From the NCBI GenBank assembly GCA_943355055.1, contig CALREA010000011.1, forward strand, positions 1-35,343: DNA of 35,343 nt. Direction: 5' to 3'. A model generated the notes under the pieces. The model searched no databases. It saw nothing but the letters and a program-made list of their open reading frames with translations, and had not been told where the DNA came from. The stretch is from Candidatus Peribacteria bacterium (GTDB lineage: Bacteria > Patescibacteriota > Gracilibacteria > UBA1369 > UBA12463). Shown here piece by piece: positions 15,141-26,499 of the stretch; the first letter of the stretch is position 1; the number at the start of each line of letters is the position of its first letter. A program made the position numbers and the translations under genes.

Positions 15141-16193
15141 ATGGAAAATCAAAAACAAAACATCACGGAAAAACCTGAACAACCAAAAAGTGAGCCAAAA
15201 AAAGAAACAAATCCAAAAACTCCAGAAGTTAAAAACAAGCTCAGCCTATCGCTTGAAACATCCGCGAGACTTCTTGTGCATGTAGAAGAATTGGAGAAGC
15301 AATATCCTAATGAATTCAAAATGCTGAGTGAAAAATATCCACTCTTCAAAAAAAATATAGACAATCTCAATAGGATTATTGCCAGTCTGAATACCCGATA
15401 CGATTCAATAGACGAAACGGCACTGAGAAATGGAATCGAGGAATACAATGCACTCGCAAAAACCCAAAATTGGCTTATGCAAAAAATACTCGAAGAAACG
15501 GAAAAGAAAAATGAGATTAAATTGATCGAAATTGCCAACGGTCAAATCGAATTCGATGCAGCCTCTCTAAATCCAGCCGAAAAAACCGAATTACGGAACA
15601 TGGCAAAAGAAATGTATGAAATTATTTTCCCAAAATCCTATATAGACAAACTCGTTGATTTTGCGAATGGATCATACGCAGACATGGCCCATATTCCAAA
15701 AATATTTCAAAAAAATCTTCCACTTTGGGCGGTTGCAAAACAAGACGTGCAAGATTGGCAAAAAATTGGAGCAGCACCAATGAATGGAATCGAGGGAGCT
15801 GTACGAGGAGTCATAAGCCTCATGGACCCTGAAACCTATACCGAGGGATACGAAAATATAAAAACGACATGCAGCCTATCAAAAAAAGACTACGATGCTA
15901 TACTGAATATGATAAATTTTACGTACAGAAATACATCAAGTGCGGATAAAATCGCTCCAACAATTTCAACAATTGTTTCATTTCTTCTTATTTTTGGTGC
16001 AGCATCAAAAGTAAAAGGAGCACTGGGGAGCATAAAAGGAATGGAAAAATTGAGTGGTATTTTCGGGAAATCAAAAATCGCTAGAGCGGGTGGAATTTTA
16101 GGAGGCTTAACATTAAAAGGAGCATCATCAATTGGAAAATACGGTCCACTCACGGCCACTCTCGGAATCGCACTACCATACATATCACGATAA
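15141..16193 (+). CDS. Hypothetical protein with charged N-terminus and hydrophobic C-terminal region
   Basis: This 350-aa protein is not recognised. Residues 1-35 are Lys/Glu/Pro-rich and probably disordered. Residues 36-125 look helical and may form a coiled coil (VHVEELEKQYPNEFKMLSEK). A hydrophobic segment near 278-292 (TIVSFLLIFGAASKVKG) and a Gly/Ala-rich stretch follow to the end, suggesting membrane association. A decayed relative lies immediately upstream. It ends 5 bp before the convergent pyrC. Confidence 0.7.
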   Translation: MENQKQNITEKPEQPKSEPKKETNPKTPEVKNKLSLSLETSARLLVHVEELEKQYPNEFKMLSEKYPLFKKNIDNLNRIIASLNTRYDSIDETALRNGIEEYNALAKTQNWLMQKILEETEKKNEIKLIEIANGQIEFDAASLNPAEKTELRNMAKEMYEIIFPKSYIDKLVDFANGSYADMAHIPKIFQKNLPLWAVAKQDVQDWQKIGAAPMNGIEGAVRGVISLMDPETYTEGYENIKTTCSLSKKDYDAILNMINFTYRNTSSADKIAPTISTIVSFLLIFGAASKVKGALGSIKGMEKLSGIFGKSKIARAGGILGGLTLKGASSIGKYGPLTATLGIALPYISR

Positions 16194-16198
16194 GAACA

Positions 16199-17515
16199 CT
16201 ATTCCTCAAAATTGAACTCCCTCCCTCTCCTCGCCGAGACAAATTTACTATCTTCATAGATCACATCTCCGCCAACAATCGTCGTAACTGGCCAACCCTT
16301 CAGGGTCATTCCTTCAAATGGTGACCAAGCACATTTCGTGAGAAGCTTGCTATTTTCAACTACTTTTTCCAAATCCATATCCAGAATCACTAAATCAGCA
16401 TCATAATTCAACTCAATTTTTCCCTTGTTCTTAATATGAAAAATCTCCGCGGGCTTTTGCGAAAGAAGTTGTGCCACGCGATCCAGATTTACAAGACCCT
16501 TATTCACTGCATCCAACATCACCGGCAAAATAGTCTCAATACCGGGAACACCGGCGGGACATTCTGCGTATGGAGCATCTTTTTCATTAAGCAGATGAGG
16601 CGCATGATCAGAGGCTACAATACTGATCGTGCCATCAGAAATACCACCCCAGAGAGCTTCCACATCTTCTTTACTTCGCACAGGAGGATTGATTTTAATT
16701 CGATTCGAAAGTTTTTCGTATGAGGTCGTATCAAACATCAAGTGATGAGGCGTAACTTCACAGGTGACTTTTTCAGAGGCAAATTTACGCATAATATCTA
16801 ACTCCTCCGCTGTCGTAATATGAGCAATATGTACCGATGCGTCATATTTTTTCGCCAGATGGAGAACGTGTTTCACGGCCTCCCTCGCACACTCGGGAGG
16901 CCTCACCACCGAATGATAGTCGCTACGCGCCCTCGCATCCTCCCCCGCGTACTCGGCCGCAAACCGCTCCAAACACTCCTGACTCTCCGCGTGTACCACA
17001 ACCGGAAACTTCCCGTGCGAGAATATATTTTCCAACGTCTCATCTTTTCTCACGATTAAATTTCCCGTCGACTCACCCATATACACTTTGATTCCGGCAA
17101 TATTACTCAATCGCTTGATCTCGTCGACATTATCATCCGTAGCTCCGAAGAAAAATCCATAATTCGCAAAAGAATTATCCCCTATCAGGTCACGTTTTTC
17201 CCCAAGCATTTTTTTGGAAATAATCGGAGGTGAATTATTCGGCATGTCGAGAAAACCGGTTACACCGGCCGAGATCGCCGCCATAGACCCCGTCGTAAAA
17301 TCCTCTTTGTACTCGCCTCCCGGCACCCTCATATGCACGTGCGCGTCAATCACCCCCGGAAAAATATATTTACCCGTACAATCAATCACCCGCTTCGCTT
17401 CTTCTTTATAATCCGGAGTAATCTCCACAATCACTCCACGTTCAATGACTACATCTCCCTCCCGAATACCATCCGGAAAGACAATTCTTCCTTTTTTGAG
17501 CACAAGATCAGCCAT
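16199..17515 (-). CDS. pyrC: Dihydroorotase (class I)
   Basis: This 438-aa amidohydrolase closes carbamoyl-aspartate to dihydroorotate. Metal ligands are visible: HVH at 59-61 followed by MR, a histidine in VVVHAESQE, one in VHIAHIT, and Asp in VASDHAPH. The substrate-binding HMRVPGG (61-67) and DMPNNSPP are family hallmarks. Length fits class I. Minus-strand promoter elements place transcription start at the ATG. Confidence 0.95.
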   Translation of the reverse strand: MADLVLKKGRIVFPDGIREGDVVIERGVIVEITPDYKEEAKRVIDCTGKYIFPGVIDAHVHMRVPGGEYKEDFTTGSMAAISAGVTGFLDMPNNSPPIISKKMLGEKRDLIGDNSFANYGFFFGATDDNVDEIKRLSNIAGIKVYMGESTGNLIVRKDETLENIFSHGKFPVVVHAESQECLERFAAEYAGEDARARSDYHSVVRPPECAREAVKHVLHLAKKYDASVHIAHITTAEELDIMRKFASEKVTCEVTPHHLMFDTTSYEKLSNRIKINPPVRSKEDVEALWGGISDGTISIVASDHAPHLLNEKDAPYAECPAGVPGIETILPVMLDAVNKGLVNLDRVAQLLSQKPAEIFHIKNKGKIELNYDADLVILDMDLEKVVENSKLLTKCAWSPFEGMTLKGWPVTTIVGGDVIYEDSKFVSARRGREFNFEE

Positions 17516-17521
17516 GCCTTG

Positions 17522-17550
17522 ATACTAGACAATATTTCGATTGAAAACAA
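17522..17550 (-). promoter_or_regulatory. pyrC promoter, leaderless spacing
   Basis: On the minus strand TTGTTT (17550-17545), a 17-bp spacer and TAGTAT (17527-17522) are followed by only 6 nt before the pyrC ATG, so the mRNA probably starts at the start codon. An AAGG in those 6 nt could otherwise act as a weak ribosome site. Confidence 0.5.
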
Positions 17551-17567
17551 GCCATCCATTATATCAC

Positions 17568-18983
17568 TCAATATCGGTAATGCTCAGACTTATAAGGACC
17601 TTCCTCGGAAACACCAATATATTTCGCCTGTTCGGAAGTCAACTTCGTAAGCTTCACTCCAATTTTAGCAAGATGGAGTCTCGCGACCTCTTCATCAAGA
17701 TTTTTTGGCAACCGGTGAACATCAACAGCCATATGGCCACGCTGTTGCCATAACTGGAGCTGAGCAAGAACCTGATTCGTAAAAGAAGCACTCATAACAA
17801 AGCTTGGATGTCCGCTGGCACAGCCAAGATTAACGAGGCGCCCCTCCGCGAGCAGGTAAATGGTAGGCCCACCCGGGAAGGTATAAGCATCCACCTGGGG
17901 CTTGATTGTCAGGCGACTGATGCCCGCTACCGTTTTTAAGACGTCAACCTGAATCTCATTATCAAAGTGGCCGATATTGCAAACAATTGCCTGATCCTTC
18001 ATTTTCCCCATATGATCAACCGTAACAACATCTCTATTTCCTGTTGTAGTAACATAGATATCACCAATACCAAGAGTATCTTCAATTGTTGTGACCTCAT
18101 AGCCCTCCATGGCCGCCTGCAAGGCACAAATAGGGTCTATTTCAGTAACAATAACACGAGCACCAAAACCGCGCATGGATTGGGAACAACCCTTGCCAAC
18201 CTCACCGTAACCGCAAATAACCACAACTTTCCCGGCTACCATCACGCCCGTAGCACGCTTAACACCATCAGCAAGCGATTCTCGACACCCATAGAGGTTA
18301 TCAAATTTTGATTTCGTCACTGAATCGTTCACGTTAAACGCAGGGAACAGGAGCTCTCCTTTTTTCATCATCTGATAAAGACGATGAACCCCCGTGGTTG
18401 TCTCCTCCGAAACACCAACCACCTGCTGCGCCACACGAGTCCAACGAGTCGCATCTTTGTCGAATGCTCTTGCTAAAAAAGCCATGAGCTCGCGGTAATC
18501 CATGCCCTCTAACGAAAAATCCTGCTTGAGAATATCAGGCGATTTTTCCACACGCGCGCCCTCATGAATCAGAAGTGTCGCGTCGCCTCCATCATCAACA
18601 AGCAAATCCGGACCACGGCCGTCAAAATCAAGGGCGCGTTCGGTGCACCACCAATACTCTTCCAATGTTTCGCCTTTCCAGGCGAAGACAGGGATACCGG
18701 CCGCGGCTATCGCCGCGGCCGCATGATCCTGTGTTGAAAAAATATTACAACTCGCCCACCTGACCTCCGCCCCCAGATACGCAAGCGTCTCAATAAGAAC
18801 AGCTGTTTGAATAGTCATATGGAGTGACCCTGTTATTTTAGCTCCGGCAAGGGGTTTACTCGACCCATATTTCTCCCGTATCGACATCAATCCTGGCATC
18901 TCCTTTTCAGCCACATCTATTTCTTTTCTACCCCATTCCGCTAAACCCATATCAGCAACCTTGAAATTCAAATCATGTTCCAT
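17568..18983 (-). CDS. ahcY: S-adenosylhomocysteine hydrolase
   Basis: AhcY splits S-adenosylhomocysteine into homocysteine and adenosine, relieving inhibition of methyltransferases. The 471-aa protein has the NAD-binding [13 protein letters not shown] loop, [14 protein letters not shown], and the C-terminal lysine/tyrosine tail ([11 protein letters not shown]) that closes the neighbouring subunit's cofactor site. It lies 17 bp after the PfkB kinase. A TACTAT (18996-18991, minus) ends 7 nt before the ATG, but the gap is AT-rich, so an internal promoter is uncertain. Confidence 0.96.
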   Translation of the reverse strand: MEHDLNFKVADMGLAEWGRKEIDVAEKEMPGLMSIREKYGSSKPLAGAKITGSLHMTIQTAVLIETLAYLGAEVRWASCNIFSTQDHAAAAIAAAGIPVFAWKGETLEEYWWCTERALDFDGRGPDLLVDDGGDATLLIHEGARVEKSPDILKQDFSLEGMDYRELMAFLARAFDKDATRWTRVAQQVVGVSEETTTGVHRLYQMMKKGELLFPAFNVNDSVTKSKFDNLYGCRESLADGVKRATGVMVAGKVVVICGYGEVGKGCSQSMRGFGARVIVTEIDPICALQAAMEGYEVTTIEDTLGIGDIYVTTTGNRDVVTVDHMGKMKDQAIVCNIGHFDNEIQVDVLKTVAGISRLTIKPQVDAYTFPGGPTIYLLAEGRLVNLGCASGHPSFVMSASFTNQVLAQLQLWQQRGHMAVDVHRLPKNLDEEVARLHLAKIGVKLTKLTSEQAKYIGVSEEGPYKSEHYRY

Positions 18984-19000
18984 GGAAAAAATAGTAAATA

Positions 19001-20186
<1,186 letters not shown>

Positions 20187-21397
20187 AATTAATACGCTCG
20201 ATAGTATCAGTATAATGATCCAAATCTTTCTTGGGAATACTTTCATTTTTTCTGATAGCATCAAATTGCTGCTGCAAATTAAGTGTATCTAGATCATTCT
20301 GATATTTTGCCGTAACATCTTTAATGGACTTACCGGCTTTTAGATCAATCTGGATCGCCTTCAAGTAGACCTCAATATCTTTATTGATTTGAGCAAGTTG
20401 CGGATATTTTTTCGCAAAAGTATCGGTATATGATAACGCCCGTTGAAAAGCCGCTGAATTACCATCTCCAATGGATTGAAAAACATCTTTGGTCAATCCA
20501 CTTTTTTTCCACATCTCGCCATCAATATCCTGTTGCTGAAAAGAAGCATCCTGCTCAGGCGTCACGCCTATGGATTGAAAGGTAATATCGGAGGAAGGTA
20601 CTGAAGGCTCTTCGGCAACACCACGAACCGGTGCCTTGGTAGAACCTCCGGCAAACCACTCGAAACCACCTGTCTTTGGGTTAATAAGAACAAAGCCCAT
20701 ATCACGTATCTGCTTTCTGAGAGCCGGATCAGTAATTTTTGATCCCTTCAGAAACTCCTTCGCTAGTTGATACTTATAATATCCACCCTCAACAGCACGA
20801 TAAACAGCACTCCAAAATTCAACATGGTTCTCAACATCACCAACCTCGGGAAAATCTTTCCGTATTCGTTGCTCAATATAAGGCCTCGAATGTTCAAGGG
20901 CACGATTCTTTTTTACGGACTCCGCATGAATTGCCGAACGGCTCTTGTCACGAAGATATTTGTCAACTTCTCTTTGCAGCAGAGGAGTAAGGAGATGTTT
21001 TGAGTGTAAATAGAGTGGAATAACCTCTCCAATCTGCGAACCATTTTTCCCTTTCCATACCCACACAATACCTTTTTTATCAAGCAATCGATCCCCTGCT
21101 TGATATCGCTTCTCGATAGATGATCCGAAGGACTCCATTATCTGTAATTTTTTTGTAAAATCCGTCATTGTCGGATCAAAATCATCAAGTATCTGGCCAC
21201 TCACCAGCGAAAGAGCCTCCTTGGAGGTACCGAAAGGTATTGGAGCGTTTACTGTCTTTTTTTCCTCTAGCTGACGTTCAGGTGGTTTCTCAGTCATACA
21301 ATTTTCAATAAATTATATTATTACAATTATACCACAAAAGACATATTTAAACAAGGAGATAAGCCAAAAACTAAAGCTAGAAATAATAAAAATATCG

Positions 21398-21403
21398 TAC
21401 AAT
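21398..21403 (+). promoter_or_regulatory. -10 element of the GDPD gene, leaderless spacing
   Basis: TACAAT ends 8 nt before the ATG at 21412. No convincing -35 was seen in the AT-rich upstream DNA. Confidence 0.4.
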
Positions 21404-21411
21404 ACAAACAT

Positions 21412-23169
21412 ATGCTCCAAAAATCAAAAATTACACACAATGCCACCCCAATTCATGAATATTTTTCATCGGAAAAATCGATAGGCCAACTCCAATGGCA
21501 GGAGCGTTTTTCGTTAGCCGAACTCAATGAGAAATATGTAGCACAAGGCATGGTGACGCATGAAGACACGCTCTACCATACGATTCACAAAAAGGATAAA
21601 AAATCCATTCTCATTATTTTCAACAAGGAAAACAAAAAGTTGCGGGTATTGAAGGAGATCGTACTACCGGCAGAGGCGACTCATACCAGCGGCCTCAAGA
21701 TCTACAAAAATAAATTTTACTCCATCGACTATCATAGTAATTATATCTACCAATTTGATTTTAAAGAACTGAAAGATAAACTCGAGCTCGAACTGATAAA
21801 AAAAGTACGTCTAACAAAAGAGGATCGTCAATTCGGATCATTTGAGATAGTGGAAATAAATGGAACAGAGTATCTGCTCGTGACAAGTTTCGCCACGGAC
21901 AACAAGCTCTATATAATGGATTTTCATCAATTTTTCCGCCAAAATAAAGGCTTCGAGTGCTCCCTCTTCTTCTCGGTCGAAAGCTCATATTTCACCCAAG
22001 GATTATTTATTCCAAAAGATAAAAAACGACTCTTTCATTCAGTGAACAGATTTGGGGTAGATTTTATCTATGAGCTGAATCTGGAACGCTTACTTACCGG
22101 AAAAAACTATCGCCTGGCAATCAGCAGGACATTTCTTGGACCGAACAAGATGATCGAAGATCTGGCGATTCAAGACAACATTGTCTACACCTCCGATGAG
22201 TTTACAAACAAGCTCTACAGCGCAAATTTGGGAAAAGCGATTCCGATGAAAAATTATAATTTTAATGATCTACGTGATGTAAAGTACTATGAGAAACTTC
22301 TCTCTCATCGCGCACGAGTATGGAATTTCGAGGAAAATACACTCGACGCTTTCATGGAAGTACTCACGACGAATATAAAATATATCGAAGTTGATCTGCG
22401 TTTTTCATCTGATGATATCGCCTATGTATATCATGATTCATACTTTGTTCACGGAAAAGAAAAATTCAGATTCGCCGAAAAAACCTGGTCCGAAATAGAA
22501 AGCTATCGATACGAGTATAACGATCTGCATATCAGCAAATTCAATGATCTAATCCAATATTTCGCCAAACATCGAAAAAAAGGACAGAACCTAGCCATCG
22601 ATCTTAAAGATTTTGGTTACGAACAGTTCATTTTTGACACATGCAAGAAACACAAAATCCTAGATTCGATAATAATCTTTACATGGACACCGCAAATTAT
22701 CATCGAGTTCGACAAGATTTTCAAAACAAGTAGAACAAGCTTTCCTTTATATTTTTCGCACGTGCGAGTCGATTCCATATTCAAATATTTTTTCATTCCC
22801 GCATTACTGAACTACAAGCACTTCTTCATCACATTTTTTGACTTCGTTTTAATTGGAAATACAAACTATAAAACTCCATTGGGTAAATATACCAAGGGGT
22901 ACCGTCATGTACCCTACTTCTCTAGCCTACCAAAAGATCTCAAAGAAATACTAAAGAAATATAAAGGTGGAATATGTGTCACAAAAAAATTATTTCGCTG
23001 GGGTGATGGCTTACTCAAAAAATATCAAAAAGAAGGCCTAAAAATAGCTATCTTCGGGGCAATGTTCGGTTTTATAAAAATTAACACCAAAGAAAAATTC
23101 GAATACGAGGCAAAAAAACCATACGTCGACATCGTCTTCATGGATGATCTCAATCAAATGGAAGCGTAA
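21412..23169 (+). CDS. Two-domain protein: propeller-like N-terminus plus GDPD phosphodiesterase domain
   Basis: The C-terminal half of this 585-aa protein matches glycerophosphodiester phosphodiesterases. It has SHR with the catalytic His299, EENTLDAF (307-314), IEVDLR giving Glu326 and Asp328, and YHD with His341. These enzymes cleave glycerophosphodiesters to glycerol-3-phosphate and an alcohol using a divalent metal. The N-terminal 290 residues are beta-rich (repeated xxLYIxDF-type strands) and look like a WD/SMP-30-type propeller, although no family was recognised. No signal peptide is seen, so it is probably cytoplasmic. It converges on pyrB with 5 bp between stops. Confidence 0.78.
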   Translation: MLQKSKITHNATPIHEYFSSEKSIGQLQWQERFSLAELNEKYVAQGMVTHEDTLYHTIHKKDKKSILIIFNKENKKLRVLKEIVLPAEATHTSGLKIYKNKFYSIDYHSNYIYQFDFKELKDKLELELIKKVRLTKEDRQFGSFEIVEINGTEYLLVTSFATDNKLYIMDFHQFFRQNKGFECSLFFSVESSYFTQGLFIPKDKKRLFHSVNRFGVDFIYELNLERLLTGKNYRLAISRTFLGPNKMIEDLAIQDNIVYTSDEFTNKLYSANLGKAIPMKNYNFNDLRDVKYYEKLLSHRARVWNFEENTLDAFMEVLTTNIKYIEVDLRFSSDDIAYVYHDSYFVHGKEKFRFAEKTWSEIESYRYEYNDLHISKFNDLIQYFAKHRKKGQNLAIDLKDFGYEQFIFDTCKKHKILDSIIIFTWTPQIIIEFDKIFKTSRTSFPLYFSHVRVDSIFKYFFIPALLNYKHFFITFFDFVLIGNTNYKTPLGKYTKGYRHVPYFSSLPKDLKEILKKYKGGICVTKKLFRWGDGLLKKYQKEGLKIAIFGAMFGFIKINTKEKFEYEAKKPYVDIVFMDDLNQMEA

Positions 23170-23174
23170 ATGAG

Positions 23175-24101
23175 CTATACTTTCCCCATCACCATCGCCA
23201 GCAGTGCCATTCTCACCGGTACGCCATTCGCAGCCTGTCGGAAATAGGCAGCACCCGGGAGTTCATCAACATCGAGAGAAATTTCACCAACGCGTGGAAG
23301 TGGATGCATGATCGTAATATCAGGATTGAACTCCTCCAAAAACGCTCTCGTCACGACAAAAGCAAACTTCAATCGTTCGTACTCTTCCAAATCATCAAAT
23401 CGTTCACGTTGCACGCGGGTCGTGTACAACACATCGGCGCCTGTGATAGCTTCGCCAAAATTCTCCGTCACCTCAAACGGTATATTTTTTTCGCGTAAAA
23501 AATTCTCATACTCAGCCGGCATTTTTAAAGCCGCAGGCGAAGCAAAAACCAATTTCACATCAAAATGTCTCAGCAACAAGAGCAAGGAATGAACGGTTCT
23601 TCCATACTTCAAATCTCCAGCCATCACAATTTTTAACCCATCGATGCGTCCTTTTTCTTTCAAAATCGTATATATATCCAATAGAGCCTGGGTAGGGTGT
23701 TGGCCATGACCGTCTCCGGCATTGATCACCGGAACACTCGCCCCAAGGGCCATCTCCGCAACCGAACCAACAATCTTGTGTCGCATCACGATGACATCAG
23801 CGTACGCCTCCATCATCTTCCCCGTATCATACAATGTTTCGCCCTTCGAAAGCGAAGAGTCCGCCTCTCCAATCACGGTTACCGTTCTTCCGCCTAATCT
23901 CGCCATCGCGGTCTCGAAACTCGACCGCGTCCTCGTCGAAGGCTCATAAAACAGCGACGCCATCACACATCCCTTGAGAATATCGCTCGTCTCCTTTTTC
24001 TGCGCCACCGGCTCAAACGACTTCGCCACATCACAAATATGCAGAATATCCCCTCTCGAGAACTGTTCTGTGCTCAAAATGTCCATGCCTTTGAAATCCA
24101 T
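23175..24101 (-). CDS. pyrB: Aspartate carbamoyltransferase catalytic subunit
   Basis: PyrB condenses carbamoyl phosphate with aspartate, the first committed pyrimidine step. The 308-aa protein has the carbamoyl-phosphate loop STRTR (55-59), the HPTQALLD motif (135-142) and HPLPRVGEI (266-274). No pyrI regulatory subunit is nearby. It is divergent from carA across a 96-bp gap, and its minus-strand promoter puts the start of transcription at the ATG. A decayed second copy lies 3 kb away in the same orientation. Confidence 0.96.
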   Translation of the reverse strand: MDFKGMDILSTEQFSRGDILHICDVAKSFEPVAQKKETSDILKGCVMASLFYEPSTRTRSSFETAMARLGGRTVTVIGEADSSLSKGETLYDTGKMMEAYADVIVMRHKIVGSVAEMALGASVPVINAGDGHGQHPTQALLDIYTILKEKGRIDGLKIVMAGDLKYGRTVHSLLLLLRHFDVKLVFASPAALKMPAEYENFLREKNIPFEVTENFGEAITGADVLYTTRVQRERFDDLEEYERLKFAFVVTRAFLEEFNPDITIMHPLPRVGEISLDVDELPGAAYFRQAANGVPVRMALLAMVMGKV

Positions 24102-24109
24102 ACGACAAA

Positions 24110-24137
24110 AGTATATCCAAATTGAAGATTATAACAA
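24110..24137 (-). promoter_or_regulatory. pyrB promoter, leaderless spacing
   Basis: On the minus strand TTGTTA (24137-24132), a 16-bp spacer and TATACT (24115-24110) are followed by 8 nt and the pyrB ATG. The leader would be 0-2 nt, leaving no room for an attenuator. Confidence 0.55.
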
Positions 24138-24184
24138 GAGGTTCCCAAGAATAATTTCAACTTCCCCTTCCTCAAAACCTCGTT

Positions 24185-24190
24185 TACAAT
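24185..24190 (+). promoter_or_regulatory. -10 element of carA, leaderless spacing
   Basis: TACAAT ends 7 nt before the carA ATG (24198). The -35 is unclear. It shares the 96-bp gap with the divergent pyrB promoter, so one regulator could control both. Confidence 0.45.
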
Positions 24191-24197
24191 ACGCCCA

Positions 24198-25334
24198 ATG
24201 AGAGGAAAAACATCAGCCACATCAAAATCAACTCCAGGTCAATCGGCAAAAATTCCAGCCAAGCTCATACTGGAAGATGGCACGATTTTCACCGGGACTT
24301 CTTTTGGCGCGCCTGTTTCGGTGCTAGGGGAAGCCGTTTTCAACACGGGTATGATGGGATATCCGGAGACACTCACCGACCCGTCTTACGAAGGACAGCT
24401 CTTGACCTTCACCTCTCCCCTGATGGGTAATTACGGTATTCCGGAAAATACCATTACCAACGGTCTCGAGGATCGATTCGAGAGCCCAAAAATTCACACT
24501 TCGGCTATTATCGTCAGCGAATACTCAGAAAATTACTCCCATTGGCAGGCAAAAATGTCGCTTGGAGACTGGCTAAAACAGCATAATGTTCCCGGAATTA
24601 CCGGCATAGACACTCGTGCCCTCACGCAACACCTTCGCACCAACGGAGCGATGCTTGGCAAGGTCGTCGTAGATGGCAAAGATCCTGGCAAGTTTCACGA
24701 CCCGAACAAAGACAATCTCGTCGCAGCCGTCGGCGTGAAAGAACCCATCACCTACAAAACAACAAAGGCTAAGGGAAAGGCAAAAACGATCGTCCTTCTC
24801 GACTGTGGGATAAAAAACAACTCCATCAGAAACTTCCTCGATCGCGGAGCGAATATCATCCGTGTTCCTTGGAATTATGATTTTCTCGCAAAAGGCATCA
24901 AATGTGACGGACTCTTCCTCTCAAACGGTCCCGGCGATCCCATGCTGATCAAAGAAACTCATGCTATCGTCAAAAAAGCCCTCACCGCCAAACTACCAAC
25001 CTTTGGAATTTGTCTGGGAAACCAGCTCATGTCCATCGCGGCCGGTGCCAAAACCTATAAGTTAAAATTCGGTCACCGCTCCCAAAATCAGCCCTGCATG
25101 GACCTGGATACCAAGCGCTGTTACATCACCACTCAGAATCACGGCTTTGCCGTCGATCCAAAAACCCTGCCAAAAAAAGACTGGTCCGTCTGGTTCGAAA
25201 ACGTCAACGACGGAACCGTCGAGGGCGTCAAACACAAGACCCTCCCCTTCTTTGCCGTTCAATTCCACCCGGAATCGACTCCTGGCCCATTAGATACCGA
25301 GTGGCTGTTTGATAAGTTCGTTAAAGTGCTGTAA
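24198..25334 (+). CDS. carA: Carbamoyl-phosphate synthase small subunit
   Basis: CarA hydrolyses glutamine and channels ammonia to CarB for carbamoyl-phosphate synthesis. The 378-aa protein has the N-terminal CarA domain (LILEDGTIFTGTSFG, GMMGYPETLTDPSY) and a class I glutamine amidotransferase domain with Cys272 in GICLGNQ and His357/Glu359 in FHPES. The GHRSQNQP segment varies slightly from the common GHRGxNxP. carB is not adjacent or in the window. Its stop overlaps the convergent hypothetical by 14 bp. Confidence 0.95.
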   Translation: MRGKTSATSKSTPGQSAKIPAKLILEDGTIFTGTSFGAPVSVLGEAVFNTGMMGYPETLTDPSYEGQLLTFTSPLMGNYGIPENTITNGLEDRFESPKIHTSAIIVSEYSENYSHWQAKMSLGDWLKQHNVPGITGIDTRALTQHLRTNGAMLGKVVVDGKDPGKFHDPNKDNLVAAVGVKEPITYKTTKAKGKAKTIVLLDCGIKNNSIRNFLDRGANIIRVPWNYDFLAKGIKCDGLFLSNGPGDPMLIKETHAIVKKALTAKLPTFGICLGNQLMSIAAGAKTYKLKFGHRSQNQPCMDLDTKRCYITTQNHGFAVDPKTLPKKDWSVWFENVNDGTVEGVKHKTLPFFAVQFHPESTPGPLDTEWLFDKFVKVL

Positions 25335-26379
25335 GGCTCATGACTCTGCCTCGAAACTCATCCTGAAGCGACTCCAATCGAAAGGCGTCCATATCGGGAA
25401 ACATACAAACAGCTGAATACAGTTTTCCCTCGAGCTTTCCGCGTGACATCTTGGAAGAGGTATTTTTCCATACCTGCATTTTGGTCTCAAGACGAGCATG
25501 ATGGACAATATCTTGAAATGCATCAACGCGTTTTTCTCGTAAATCTGGATCTGTGGATGATGGCAATATTGCAGAATATCCGCGACCTTCACTATATTTA
25601 CATTTCTCGGCATAAAAAAACGCCAGAAGAAAATCTCTCAAGAGTCTGCGTGCTTTTTCCTTTTCGGCCTGAGACGATGTCTCGGAATGAAGTGTTGAAA
25701 GTGAGAGTTCGATGTGTCTTGGAAAGAGCTGCTCTGACCTATTTTTTCGTCCTACGAAACTTCCAAAATGCCCCATGAATCGAGAAAATACTGCATCAAC
25801 ATATACAGCATTATTTTCCTCTCCGCGTGGCGCCTTATGACCCAATAAGTCATCAATAAGCCGTTGGATTGCCTCATCAATAAAGCTCCCTTGAAATCGA
25901 AGATCGGAACCGCTATACCGACTTGATGGCAAGAATGACCCTCTCCAGTAACTAACATTACCCAACATCGATACCTGAAACATTTTCTCATTTTTGTAAT
26001 CAAAGGGCTGTATTTTTTGATCAATAGTCTGATCCAGTGGAGACGGTGCATTTTCACCAATCTCACCGGGAAACAAGCCGGTATTATGAAGCGCAAGAAT
26101 CGTCTTGATCGAGTACGGTATGATGCCCTGTTGTATCCAGTGCGCATACTGACCTTCAATGGCTCTATACTGAGGATCACGACTATAGCCAAGACCTCTT
26201 ATGGCTGCTATTTCTCTCACACTACTACATTGATCTTGTCGCACTTCGTGATGCATCCGCAAAAAATCACGATAAACCTGATGCCTCGGATGGTACGTAG
26301 CATCCATATCGTCAGGAGTTATGCGAAGGTCTCGAATAGTCTCTTCCTGGCTTTCAGGCGGATTATGCACAAACAACAT
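25321..26379 (-). CDS. Hypothetical protein, 352 aa
   Basis: No family was recognised. The ORF track starts at 26715, but a consensus-quality promoter lies inside that extension, and MLFVHNPPESQEE at 26379 follows it, giving 352 aa. The protein is hydrophilic and mixed alpha/beta, with no signal peptide, membrane segment or clear catalytic motif. Many Arg, His and Gln residues and the segment YRAIEGQYAHWIQQG were noted. It is expressed away from the DinG-like gene and overlaps carA at the 3' end. Confidence 0.7.
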   Translation of the reverse strand: MLFVHNPPESQEETIRDLRITPDDMDATYHPRHQVYRDFLRMHHEVRQDQCSSVREIAAIRGLGYSRDPQYRAIEGQYAHWIQQGIIPYSIKTILALHNTGLFPGEIGENAPSPLDQTIDQKIQPFDYKNEKMFQVSMLGNVSYWRGSFLPSSRYSGSDLRFQGSFIDEAIQRLIDDLLGHKAPRGEENNAVYVDAVFSRFMGHFGSFVGRKNRSEQLFPRHIELSLSTLHSETSSQAEKEKARRLLRDFLLAFFYAEKCKYSEGRGYSAILPSSTDPDLREKRVDAFQDIVHHARLETKMQVWKNTSSKMSRGKLEGKLYSAVCMFPDMDAFRLESLQDEFRGRVMSLTAL

Positions 26380-26406
26380 ATTACAAATAGAATGAAATAG
26401 AGCAGT

Positions 26407-26435
26407 ATTGTAAAGTAAATCAATAATCTTGTCAA
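26407..26435 (-). promoter_or_regulatory. Strong sigma70-type promoter for the 352-aa gene
   Basis: On the minus strand a perfect TTGACA (26435-26430), a 17-bp spacer and TACAAT (26412-26407). The leader to the ATG at 26379 is about 20 nt. This is the closest match to consensus in the window and decides the start of the gene. Confidence 0.75.
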
Positions 26436-26499
26436 ATTTCAGCTTTAAAGTAAATAAAAGTAGGTCGATAAGGCCCCTTCTAAACCAGCAAAAACCTGC

